Shown here: positions 1-6,348 of the stretch, piece by piece
Position numbering within the stretch: the stretch's first letter is position 1
Layout: the number at the start of each line of letters is the position of its first letter
Assembly (NCBI GenBank): GCA_964463285.1
Contig: CAYXBB010000051.1
Span: 1-9,100 of the forward strand
Source of the DNA: JAAZLS01 sp964463285
Lineage (GTDB): Bacteria; Bacillota; Dethiobacteria; DTU022
Direction of reading: 5' to 3'
Length of the DNA stretch: 9,100 nt
Notes under the pieces: generated by a model
Databases searched by the model: none
Told to the model about the DNA's origin: nothing
Seen by the model: the letters and a program-made list of their open reading frames with translations, nothing else
Position numbers and translations under genes: made by a program

Positions 1-56
1 AATTTTCCACTCCAATATCGCAATAAGTTAACAGGAGCTCCGTCCCCGCGTTAACA

Positions 57-85
57 TTGACTTTTGGGTGCTGGCATGTTAAAAT
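57..85 (+). promoter_or_regulatory. sigma-A promoter of the tRNA pair
   Basis: A -35 box TTGACT lies at 57-62 and a -10 box TAAAAT at 80-85, separated by exactly 17 nt. A TG at 77-78 gives an extended -10. Transcription would start near 91-93, only a few bases before the tRNA-His 5' end at 97, which is normal for a stable-RNA promoter. Nothing else is recognisable in positions 1-56. Confidence 0.8.
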
Positions 86-96
86 CAATCTCGCAC

Positions 97-174
97 GGTG
101 GGTGTAGCTCAGTTGGTTAGAGCGCCAGGTTGTGGCCCTGGAGGCCGTGGGTTCAAATCCCATCACTCACCCCA
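97..174 (+). tRNA. tRNA-His (anticodon GTG)
   Basis: The cloverleaf can be folded by eye. The acceptor arm is 98-104 with 164-170. The anticodon stem is 125-129 with 137-141, and the loop carries GTG at 132-134. The T arm is 147-163 with a TTCAAAT loop. The diagnostic histidine feature is present: an extra 5' G (position -1, base 97) faces the C discriminator at 171. The CCA end is encoded at 172-174. The gene is followed 22 nt later by tRNA-Gln and is probably co-transcribed with it from the promoter at 57-85. Confidence 0.97.
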
Positions 175-196
175 ATTTTAATTAAATATGAAATGC

Positions 197-271
197 TGGG
201 GTGTAGCCAAGCGGCAAGGCACGGGACTTTGGCTCCCGCATGCGTAGGTTCGAATCCTACCGCCCCAGCCA
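197..271 (+). tRNA. tRNA-Gln (anticodon TTG)
   Basis: The acceptor stem is 197-203 with 261-267. The anticodon stem is 222-226 with 234-238, and the anticodon TTG at 229-231 reads CAA/CAG. The T arm is 244-260 with a TTCGAAT loop. The discriminator is G268 and CCA is encoded at 269-271. A T8 run starts right after the CCA (272-279) and may help end transcription, although no separate terminator hairpin precedes it. Confidence 0.96.
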
Positions 272-280
272 TTTTTTTTA

Positions 281-440
281 CCCCCCCCCGCCCCCCCTTT
301 AAAAAAGTGGGGGCAACCTTTTGCCCCGGCCCAAAACCTTAACTTTCTCATTGTTAAGGACAAACTATCAATCCCCATTTTCAAGGGGAAAACTGGCCCC
401 TCGGTTCCTTTTTCCTAAAATGGGGCTCGGGGGGATTTGC
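281..440. repeat. C/G-tract hairpin repeat debris between tRNA-Gln and the LCP gene
   Basis: This gene-free gap starts with homopolymer tracts, C10 at 281-290 and C7 at 292-298. An A/T-rich loop and a G run then follow, forming a C5/G5 hairpin around 294-313. A second weak C4/G4 hairpin sits at 373-388. A third piece at 410-440 resembles the right end of the repeat at 1850-1877 (CCTAAA, a G run, then GGGGGGATTT). These look like degenerate copies of a dispersed repeat found again at 1799-1877, 3746-3780 and 6277-6332. No convincing terminator for either flanking transcript is visible. Confidence 0.55.
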
Positions 441-444
441 GTCT

Positions 445-1758
445 TTATCCCCGTGAATTCCCCGGCTCTTCCCCATTTTCACCGCCGGGCTCACCTTCTT
501 CCGATCCCGGAGGCTGCTCTTCTCCATTTTCGTCCACAGGGGTATCATCTTCAGGGTCGGGCACCGGCTCATCAAAATCCTCCCCCGGGTTTTCCGGCAA
601 AGGATCCTCAGGCCACTCCGGCCACAGGAATTCTTCCTCAAAAGGCGGCTCTTCGCCCTCCCCCGCAGGAGGCTGTTCCGGCAGTTGTTCACCGGGAATA
701 TCGCTTGGCGGCTGTTCTCCGTTTTGAGCCGGCTTCACCCGGGGGCCGGGCAGGGTAATCTGCGACCTCTCCTCCACCTGGACCCCGAACAGCTCCTTGA
801 TCAGTTCCACCCGGGCCCGCTCGTCGATCACCAGGTAGCAAATATCGAGCCCCCCCCGGGGCGCCCACTGGATGCTCCCCGCTATCACATGGCTTTTGAT
901 ATCCTCCGGGTTAATCTCCTTGCCGTACAAAGCCAGGGCCGCCATCTGAGAAAGGCTCAGGTTGGTATCCACCGTTTCGGTTAACGATTTGTAAACCTGG
1001 GGTATTTTTACCAGCTTGCCGGCCTGTTTTAACTGCTTGAAGGTGGCGATCAGCAGTTGCTGCTGCCGCTGTGTTCTGCCGATATCTCCGCCCACCCCCC
1101 GGTTGCGGCAGTACTGCAGGTATTTATAACCATCGAGTTTCTGGTACCCCTTCTCTACCAGCAACCGTCCCCGGTTGGTCTTGACGGGGAACTCCACATC
1201 GTAGTAAATCCCCCCCAGTTTATCAACAATCTCCACTACCCCGTCCATATCCACCGAGAAATAATAATGGATGGGTATGCCGCCCAGGAGTTCTTCCACT
1301 GTCTTCACCGTGCAGGTTATTCCGGCCTGGTGGGGATCGCTGATCCCTTCGACCCCGTATTCATGCCCGTACATATAGGCGGCATTGATCTTGTCGTAGG
1401 TGCTGAGCCCGTACATGTTCACGTAGCTGTCCCGGGGGATGCTTAACAGGAACATATCCCCGCTGCGAAAATTTACCGAGGCCACAATCAAGGTGTCCGG
1501 GCGGTAGATTGTATATATTTTGTCCCTTTCCACATTGCGATCAAAACCCATGAGCAAAAAGTTTATTACATCCTTGTCAAAATTTTTCGCTATCTCCGTT
1601 TCCCAGGTATCCTCCTGGTTGGCAGGTCTGAGGATTTCCAGGGGATGGCGCAGATGGCTCCAGGCCAGGCAGCCGCTGAGCACAATAATGGCCAGCACCG
1701 TTGCCGCCAAGAACAACCGTTTTTTCTTTCGCTGTTTCTTACTGCTGTTTTCCCTCAT
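445..1758 (-). CDS. LCP (LytR-CpsA-Psr) family cell-wall polymer ligase with acidic Pro/Glu-rich C-terminal tail
   Basis: The protein has 437 residues. A basic N-terminus (KKQRKKKR) is followed by one membrane segment at about residues 15-34. The LCP catalytic domain spans about 65-240. Family landmarks visible are FLLMGFD (67-73), RPDT (86-89), SIPRD (106-110), DKIN (122-125), and the arginine-rich core from YCRNR (216-220) to GRTQRQQ (227-233). LCP enzymes transfer undecaprenyl-linked glycopolymers such as teichoic acids or capsule onto peptidoglycan outside the membrane, and the arginines and aspartates above are the expected pyrophosphate/metal ligands. Residues about 335-437 form a low-complexity tail dominated by E, P, G and D, which is not part of the family core. 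The start is ATG with GAGGTG at 1766-1771, 7 nt away. C30 in LSGC resembles a lipobox, but a plain transmembrane anchor is the family norm. No clear promoter is visible upstream; read-through from the lipoprotein gene at 2094-3323 is possible. Confidence 0.93.
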   Translation of the reverse strand: MRENSSKKQRKKKRLFLAATVLAIIVLSGCLAWSHLRHPLEILRPANQEDTWETEIAKNFDKDVINFLLMGFDRNVERDKIYTIYRPDTLIVASVNFRSGDMFLLSIPRDSYVNMYGLSTYDKINAAYMYGHEYGVEGISDPHQAGITCTVKTVEELLGGIPIHYYFSVDMDGVVEIVDKLGGIYYDVEFPVKTNRGRLLVEKGYQKLDGYKYLQYCRNRGVGGDIGRTQRQQQLLIATFKQLKQAGKLVKIPQVYKSLTETVDTNLSLSQMAALALYGKEINPEDIKSHVIAGSIQWAPRGGLDICYLVIDERARVELIKELFGVQVEERSQITLPGPRVKPAQNGEQPPSDIPGEQLPEQPPAGEGEEPPFEEEFLWPEWPEDPLPENPGEDFDEPVPDPEDDTPVDENGEEQPPGSEEGEPGGENGEEPGNSRG

Positions 1759-1798
1759 AACCGCCCACCTCGCGTATGTTCCTTAAATCAAACAAGCC

Positions 1799-1877
1799 CT
1801 ATATCCCCCCCCTGTTAAAGGAGGGATTGTTCCCCTATATCCCCCCCTTTCCTAAAGGGGGGCCGGGGGGGATTTCA
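1799..1877. repeat. two adjacent copies of the C-tract hairpin repeat
   Basis: Two units begin with CTATATCCCCCCC, at 1799 and 1834. The second forms a perfect 9-bp hairpin, CCCCCCTTT at 1842-1850 with AAAGGGGGG at 1854-1862, and ends in a G7 run and GATTT. They belong to the same dispersed family as 6277-6332 and 3746-3780. They lie upstream of the LCP gene and would be carried in any transcript reading from the lipoprotein gene into it. Confidence 0.6.
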
Positions 1878-1879
1878 TG

Positions 1880-2017
1880 CCCTTACGCCAAATCCATCGG
1901 CCTTTGATTAACTAGCCCGGGCGGGGGTGGAACCCCGCCCCTACAACTCAACCACCTGCATATTTAGGTAAATCCAATCTGCCCTTGGGCCATATCCACC
2001 GGCCTTCCTTCAACTAA
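1880..2017. repeat. imperfect direct repeats bracketing a GC-rich palindrome
   Basis: Positions 1880-1914 and 1982-2017 are imperfect direct repeats. Both read CCCTT, then GCCAnATCCAnCGGCCTT, and end in AACTA. Between them, at 1918-1944, lies one copy of the palindromic element CGGGCGGGGGTGGAACCCCG plus CCCCTAC. The rest of the gap (2018-2093) holds a short inverted repeat, TTTCC and GGAAA, at about 2059-2076, and AT-rich DNA. No gene or definite terminator is visible there. Confidence 0.55.
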
Positions 2018-2093
2018 AGTTTACCTTAAACCCGCCGATCCCGCAATTATTTATATAATTTCCATCACCTGGAAAATCTATCCGGCAGCCTGC

Positions 2094-3323
2094 CTAGGGT
2101 TTTATCTTCACCAAATAAACATCCCGATCCCCGTTATCCTCCATTTCCGTCCACCCCACCGCCACGTAGCTTTCCTCGTCAGCCTGCACCGCGGACAAAG
2201 CAGCGCCGTTCTTGCCCCCGCCCAGATAAATTACCCACTGTTTTTTCCCTTCCCGGTCGGATTTGGCCAGTGAAATCCCCCGGTAACCCTCCGGGTCCAT
2301 CACCTGCCCCAGGATCAGGTATCCCCCGTCCAGGGAGGGGTGAACCGACAACCCCAGATAGCTTTCGTTGCCGACAATATTCTTTTCCCATTTTTTATTG
2401 CCCTCCGGATCAACCCCGGCCAGGTAAACACTGGTGGTGCCGCTGGTATAGGAAAAAGACTGGCCCGCGGCCACGTAACCCCCATCCTCTTCCGGCTGCA
2501 CAAAAAATCCCACCTCGTCGCCGCTTCCCCCCAGCACCTGTTCCCATTCCAGCCGGCCGCCGGAATCCACCTTTACCAGATAGATGTCTCTTTCCCCGGA
2601 ACCGGCTTTTTCCGAGCTTTCCATAGAGCCCGCGGCCAAAAATCCCCCGTCCCCAGTTTCCATAACATAGCTGCCGGTACTGCGGCCGCCCCGGCAGAAG
2701 TGGGACTCCCAAAGTTTTTGGCCCTTTGCATTGATTTTTAACAGATATAGCTCCCGCCGGTTGTTAAAGGATTCCGTCCACCCGACGGCTATGTATCCTC
2801 CCTCACTGGAAGGGTTTACAAACAAAGCACATTCGCCGCCCCTACCGCCAAAGGAACGCTCCCACTCCGGCTCGCCTTTCTTGTCGGTTTTAAGCAGGTA
2901 GGCCCGGCTTCCGCCGCCCTCCTCCGGTGTGATCTGGCCGGCGGCGATATATCCTCCGTCGGAGGTCTGCTGCGCATGGTAGCCGCTCGCCCTTCCCGAC
3001 CTTCCGTAAGGCTGTTCCCATTCCATATTGCCGGCTTCATCTACCTTTAGCAGATAGAGCCCGTCACCGCCGTTCTCCGCAGCGGCAACTTGCCCGGCAA
3101 TAATGAATCCCCCATCTTCAGTTTTCTGCACACTGTAACCACAATCGCGCCCCGGTCCTCCAAAGTTGCGTTCCCACTCCACCGAAAACACCGTCGGCTC
3201 AATGGGAGGCGGCCCCTCCTCGGAAGCACACCCCGTCGCCGCCAGCGCCAGGATAAACAAACCCCACCCCAGCCCCCGGCAAAAATTTCCGGGCCTTCCG
3301 GCGGCACCCAAAAAATTGATCAT
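2094..3323 (-). CDS. secreted lipoprotein, seven-repeat beta-propeller-like, function unknown
   Basis: From ATG at 3323 the protein has 409 residues. The longer GTG start at 3329 leaves only 4 nt after AAAGGAG (3334-3340), whereas ATG 3323 leaves 10, so ATG is preferred. The N-terminus is a lipoprotein signal: a hydrophobic run, then LALAATGC with the lipid-bearing cysteine at residue 32, followed by a short Glu/Pro linker. The rest is seven consecutive repeats of about 49-55 residues. Each has the pattern W-E near its start, a Gly-rich turn, DGG(Y/F)-hydrophobic-AG, then YL-K-D--G. Seven such repeats suggest a seven-bladed beta-propeller displayed on the outer face of the membrane. No catalytic motif is visible, so binding or scaffolding is more likely than catalysis, and I assign no specific function. 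A sigma-H-like promoter lies at 3458-3485. The LCP gene follows on the same strand after 335 bp of repeats. Confidence 0.85.
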   Translation of the reverse strand: MINFLGAAGRPGNFCRGLGWGLFILALAATGCASEEGPPPIEPTVFSVEWERNFGGPGRDCGYSVQKTEDGGFIIAGQVAAAENGGDGLYLLKVDEAGNMEWEQPYGRSGRASGYHAQQTSDGGYIAAGQITPEEGGGSRAYLLKTDKKGEPEWERSFGGRGGECALFVNPSSEGGYIAVGWTESFNNRRELYLLKINAKGQKLWESHFCRGGRSTGSYVMETGDGGFLAAGSMESSEKAGSGERDIYLVKVDSGGRLEWEQVLGGSGDEVGFFVQPEEDGGYVAAGQSFSYTSGTTSVYLAGVDPEGNKKWEKNIVGNESYLGLSVHPSLDGGYLILGQVMDPEGYRGISLAKSDREGKKQWVIYLGGGKNGAALSAVQADEESYVAVGWTEMEDNGDRDVYLVKIKP

Positions 3324-3333
3324 TACCACTCTT

Positions 3334-3340
3334 CTCCTTT
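3334..3340 (-). promoter_or_regulatory. Shine-Dalgarno site deciding the lipoprotein start
   Basis: AAAGGAG on the - strand is 10 nt from ATG 3323 and only 4 nt from the alternative GTG 3329. The ATG is therefore the better start. Confidence 0.6.
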
Positions 3341-3427
3341 TGGCCGGCCCTTACCCCTACCCCCAAAATCCAACCCGGGGATCAGGGCAGACTACCCAAA
3401 ACGGGCCCCTAGTCAGGGTAATCTAAA

Positions 3428-3446
3428 GGTAGCATTTATTGCTACC
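3428..3446 (-). promoter_or_regulatory. perfect inverted repeat at the 5' end of the lipoprotein transcript
   Basis: GGTAGCA at 3428-3434 and TGCTACC at 3440-3446 form a perfect 7-bp stem with a 5-nt loop. It sits immediately downstream of the predicted sigma-H start point (about 3448-3451), so it could be a 5' mRNA stem-loop (stability) or an operator. It is also followed by T-rich sequence on the + strand, so a terminator for + strand transcripts is an alternative reading. Confidence 0.5.
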
Positions 3447-3457
3447 AATTAATTTTT

Positions 3458-3485
3458 ATTCCACACCGGCCCTTGCTTTTCCTTC
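3458..3485 (-). promoter_or_regulatory. sigma-H-like promoter of the lipoprotein gene
   Basis: Read on the - strand, GAAGGAAAA (3485-3477) is followed by 12 nt and GTGGAAT (3464-3458). This matches the Bacillus sigma-H consensus RnAGGAwWW-N11/12-RnnGAAT at every constrained position. The start point would be near 3448-3451, giving a leader of about 125 nt before ATG 3323. The match is by eye and has not been statistically tested. Confidence 0.55.
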
Positions 3486-3574
3486 CTGATTATAGGAGAT
3501 CCGGGACCACAAAATAGTTCCCATCTGCCGGCAAACAGCTTCTTCCAAGGCCGGGTTCCCTCCTCCGGAGGGGG

Positions 3575-3863
3575 AAGTGGTGACCTGCTAAAGTAGGAGC
3601 GGATTCCTCCCAATCTAGGGTAGGTGACCTGCTAAAGTAGAAACGGGTTCCATCCCCATCTAGTAGGGGCGGGGTTCCATCCCCGCCCGTTCCATCCCCG
3701 CCCATGCTAGTCGATCAAAAACCGGTGGACTTGGCAATAAGGATATGAAATTCCCCCTACCCCCCTTAGAAAAGGGAGAAGTGGTGACCTGCTAAAGTAG
3801 GGAAGGATTCCTCCCAATCTAGTAGGGGCGGGGTTCCATCCCCGCCCGTTCCATCCCCGCCCG
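3575..3863. repeat. composite intergenic repeat: GGTGACCTGCTAAAGTAG modules plus GC-rich palindromes
   Basis: A 40-41 bp unit beginning GGTGACCTGCTAAAGTAG and ending ATCTAG occurs three times, at 3579-3618, 3623-3663 and 3783-3822. The second and third copies are each followed by TAGGGGCGGGGTTCCATCCC plus CGCCC, and then an extra TTCCATCCCCGCCC half-copy, at 3663-3703 and 3822-3862. The palindrome is the inverse of the element at 1918-1944 and 8932-8958. A C-tract repeat (3746-3780) sits between the two large copies. The ORF readable across this region on the - strand is made of repeat and is not a gene. Confidence 0.75.
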
Positions 3864-3961
3864 TAACATCCTCGTCCTGGACCGCTGCATGTGCTTAAAA
3901 AACCTGCAGGCCTCGGGCAAACGGAACCGCATGTCCCTACAACCCAAAAAATAAAAAACCC

Positions 3962-3990
3962 TTGACATATTTGTTAAGAACCCTTAATAT
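3962..3990 (+). promoter_or_regulatory. sigma-A promoter, distal promoter of the LRR/cell-wall-binding gene
   Basis: A perfect -35 TTGACA at 3962-3967 is followed after 17 nt by -10 TAATAT at 3985-3990. Transcription from about 3997 would give a leader of roughly 248 nt before the ATG at 4245. The stretch 3864-3961 in front of it holds nothing I recognise. Confidence 0.75.
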
Positions 3991-4070
3991 ATTTAACAGA
4001 AGGTGAATATATTTCCAAGCCGGGGAACAAAACAAACGTAAATGAACGGGATTTGTTGAAAAATGCCGTT

Positions 4071-4100
4071 AAAAATATTAAAAGATATTAATATTTTTTT
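4071..4100 (+). terminator. AT-only hairpin with T run inside the leader, possible attenuator
   Basis: The arms AAAAATATTAA (4071-4081) and TTAATATTTTT (4088-4098) pair perfectly over 11 bp around a 6-nt loop, and the T run continues to 4100. It lies downstream of the sigma-A promoter and just upstream of the sigma-H-like promoter, so it could reduce read-through from the distal promoter. With no G-C pairs it would be a weak terminator. It may instead simply be AT-rich upstream DNA for the second promoter. Confidence 0.35.
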
Positions 4101-4108
4101 CAGTCTCG

Positions 4109-4135
4109 GCAGGAAAAACCTTCTTGAACACGAAT
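4109..4135 (+). promoter_or_regulatory. sigma-H-like promoter, proximal promoter of the LRR/cell-wall-binding gene
   Basis: GCAGGAAAA at 4109-4117 is followed by 14 nt and GAAT at 4132-4135. The -35 half fits the sigma-H consensus fully. In the -10 half the core GAAT is present but the purine three bases before it is a C. The start would be near 4143-4146, leaving about 100 nt of leader. The spacing AGGA-N17-GAAT is identical to that of the promoter at 8837-8863. Confidence 0.5.
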
Positions 4136-4244
4136 ATTATAACAGATTCTCTAAGGAGGTGGAAAATCGGCCAGGTAAATTTAGTGATATTGACTGTTTT
4201 CGGTAAAATTGTAAAGAGGTAATTATTAAGGAGGGTAAACAAAT

Positions 4245-5996
4245 ATGTTAAAACGCCGTGCGTTAGTGCTGTTCGTGGTACTGCTGATGGTGGCCATGCC
4301 GGTGATCGCCGCCGCCGCCGCCCATGTGGAATTTGAGGACGACAATCTTGCCGCCGCCGTGGTGCAGGAATTTGCCAACCTGGGAAGTGTGCGCGAAAGA
4401 TCAAAAATTGATCGGAATGATATGAAGCTTTTGGAAAAGCTATATGCCTTTGGGCCTGCTGTTAATGGGGACGCTAGTCCATTTTGGTGGGGAGGTACCG
4501 CCTTACCAGGTGCCGATGTTGATGAGCTTATCCGCGATCTCACCGGTCTGGAGTACGCTTTAAATCTGGAGGCGCTCGATGTCAGCTTTAACACCATCAA
4601 AGACCTGACGCCGATCCGCAACCTGGAAAAACTTGGCTACCTTAACATCAGAGGCAACGATAACGGCATTTACACCTGGACTTGGAACGATACTGAGAAT
4701 GTTTACATTCCAAACGGTGATGCCGGTACTCCTTCTTTCTCCTACAACCCCAGCTCCCCCCAGATGAAGATCCTGCAGGATATTCAGCACCAGGGGGCGG
4801 TTGTCGATCATGACGGCCTGGTCAAGCGGATCAGCGGCCCCAACCGCTATGAGACCGCGATCCGTGTTTGGCAAAACATGTACACTGTGGGCTTTGTTTA
4901 TGAGAATGAGAATGAGGGCTGGGTTATGGATTATAATCCCGGCAACACCATCGTCCTGGCCCGCGGGGATGACTATGCCGACGCCCTGGTAGGCGCGCCG
5001 CTGGCCTCTCAGTTGGGGGCACCGGTCCTGCTGACCACCTCCAACAAGTTGCACCCGGCCACGAAGAGCGCCCTGGTCGATTATATTGAAAAATTTGAAG
5101 ACGAACTGACAGCTGCTCCCTTTAATGGAGTGTTCGACGTCTATGTGCTGGGCAAAGAGGACGCCATCAGCGAAGCAGTGGTCGACGAACTTAGATGGGC
5201 TATCGAAACCGAATATAAGGCGCTGGACGTGCGGGCCATCCGGGTTGGTGGGGCCGACCGCTACGCTACCTCGGTAGAGATTGCCAAGAAAATAAACGCT
5301 TTGATTGGCGGCGAGAATGAGTGGCCGGAAGTAATCTTTGCCTCCGGCGAAACCGATAGATTCGGCGATGCCCTCTCCGCCGCCCCCTATGCCGCAGCCG
5401 GTGGAAATGCTGACAGAACTGCCCCGATACCCGTCCTACTGACCAAGGGTAACGCCCTGCCGGCCAGCGTAACCAAATATCTAAAAGACCTACAATACGA
5501 CATTGCAGACGCCGTAGTAGCCGGAGGATCGGCTGCGGTAAGCGAGAAAGTGATCGGCCAGCTAAACAACCTGGAATACCGGCTTGCTGGAGCTGACCAG
5601 GACGTGTTTGGCACTGTAACCCGGGTTTGGGGCGCAGATCGCTATATCACCTCGGTAGAGTTGGGCAAGCACTACGGTCTGATTAATGTTAATGCTCCTA
5701 ATGCAGGGAGAATCACTACTGCTAATGACGATGCTCAAGTCCTCGTGGCCACCGGCGCTGACTTTGCCGACGCTCTCACCGGAGCACCGCTGGCCGCCCA
5801 GATGGGGACCGGCATCCTGCTGGTGAAAAAAGACACTCTCCCCAGCGACGTGGAAAAAGCCATGAACTTCCAAAGCAATAGAGCGAGAGACAATACGGCG
5901 GAACTGACCATCCTGGGCGGAGAAGCCGCAGTCAGCCTGAGCAACGCAGTAAAAATGTACAACCTGGTCCGCTACCCGGCCTGGGCGCCGCGGTAA
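4245..5996 (+). CDS. secreted surface protein: leucine-rich segment plus three cell wall binding repeat 2 domains
   Basis: The protein has 583 residues. ATG 4245 is preceded by AAGGAGGG (4228-4235) at a 9-nt spacing. Residues 1-26 form a Sec signal peptide (KRR, a hydrophobic core, an AAAAA cleavage region). Residues about 28-97 resemble the helical cap that precedes bacterial LRRs, and 98-143 contain LRR-type strands (LTGLEYALNLEALDVS, IKDLTPIRNLEKLGYLNI). Three cell-wall-binding repeats (CWB2, PF04122 type) follow at about 193-316, 331-449 and 458-575. Each opens with R-x-x-G-x-x-RY-x-TA/TS and contains a VLARGDDYADAL-like and an LGG/AVVAGG-like segment. In other Firmicutes three tandem CWB2 modules bind anionic wall polymers and anchor S-layer or adhesin proteins, so this is probably a non-covalently anchored surface protein. 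The LRR part may bind a ligand. It is transcribed alone, with two promoters upstream and a strong terminator at 6035-6065. Confidence 0.93.
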   Translation: MLKRRALVLFVVLLMVAMPVIAAAAAHVEFEDDNLAAAVVQEFANLGSVRERSKIDRNDMKLLEKLYAFGPAVNGDASPFWWGGTALPGADVDELIRDLTGLEYALNLEALDVSFNTIKDLTPIRNLEKLGYLNIRGNDNGIYTWTWNDTENVYIPNGDAGTPSFSYNPSSPQMKILQDIQHQGAVVDHDGLVKRISGPNRYETAIRVWQNMYTVGFVYENENEGWVMDYNPGNTIVLARGDDYADALVGAPLASQLGAPVLLTTSNKLHPATKSALVDYIEKFEDELTAAPFNGVFDVYVLGKEDAISEAVVDELRWAIETEYKALDVRAIRVGGADRYATSVEIAKKINALIGGENEWPEVIFASGETDRFGDALSAAPYAAAGGNADRTAPIPVLLTKGNALPASVTKYLKDLQYDIADAVVAGGSAAVSEKVIGQLNNLEYRLAGADQDVFGTVTRVWGADRYITSVELGKHYGLINVNAPNAGRITTANDDAQVLVATGADFADALTGAPLAAQMGTGILLVKKDTLPSDVEKAMNFQSNRARDNTAELTILGGEAAVSLSNAVKMYNLVRYPAWAPR

Positions 5997-6034
5997 AATA
6001 AGTTAACTGCTTTAGCTCAGTCAGATTAAGGTCC

Positions 6035-6065
6035 AAAGCCCCCGGATTAATCCGGGGGCTTTTTC
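6035..6065 (+). terminator. rho-independent terminator of the LRR/cell-wall-binding gene
   Basis: AGCCCCCGGA (6037-6046) pairs perfectly with TCCGGGGGCT (6051-6060) around a TTAA loop, and TTTTTC follows. The stem can extend by two A-T pairs. It lies 39 nt after the stop codon at 5994-5996. Confidence 0.95.
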
Positions 6066-6130
6066 TTAAACCGAGGGATAGTGGCTTTGACTCGTATGCC
6101 CCCGGCCTTGAATCACTGTGTTAGTAGCAG

Positions 6131-6158
6131 TGTAGCGCACCCCTAAGGTTGCGTTACA
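6131..6158. repeat. imperfect palindrome of the GTAGCGCACCC family
   Basis: TGTAGCGCA (6131-6139) pairs with TGCGTTACA (6150-6158) with one G-T pair. The inner part, ACCCCTAAGGT, resembles the core of the hairpin at 6776-6804 read on the other strand. It does not sit at a gene end and has no T run, so it is better described as a repeat than as a terminator. Confidence 0.5.
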
Positions 6159-6276
6159 GAGGAAGGTTGTACATCTTAAAACCAGGAGAGAGATGGAAGC
6201 GGAAGTCGTCGGCCCCTGTTTTTTAGGCAACGCCCACCTGGGCCATGTATTTGAGTCAAGGAAATGGTGCAAAGGC

Positions 6277-6332
6277 AAAATCCCCCTGTATCCCCCTTTA
6301 AAAAGGGGGACGGAATCTCCCTGTATCCCCCT
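6277..6332. repeat. C-tract hairpin repeat, one full and one partial copy
   Basis: The full copy at 6277-6311 reads AAAATCCCCCTGTATCCCCC, then TTTAAAAAGGGGGAC, with a hairpin of CCCCCTT and AAGGGGG. A partial second copy, AATCTCCCTGTATCCCCCTT, follows at 6314-6333. It is the same family as 1799-1877 and 3746-3780. It directly abuts the gene remnant that starts at 6349. Confidence 0.7.
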
Positions 6333-6348
6333 TGACATTATACCCTGA

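Noticed and set aside
2059..2076. TTTCC/GGAAA inverted repeat as terminator of the lipoprotein gene
   Set aside because: The stem is short, AT-rich and not followed by a T run on the - strand.
3490..3705. 71-codon ORF on the - strand
   Set aside because: It is built from the GGTGACC and GGGGCGGGG repeats; the Gly-Asp-Gly peptide is a translation of repeats, with no convincing ribosome site.
4159..4206. 15-codon GTG ORF in the leader of the LRR gene, possible leader peptide
   Set aside because: The GTG is part of the AAGGAGGTG sequence itself, so there is no room for a ribosome site before it.
4190..4215. TTGACT as a third promoter close to the LRR gene
   Set aside because: No acceptable -10 box is found at 16-18 nt; TAAAAT at 4204 is only 8 nt away.
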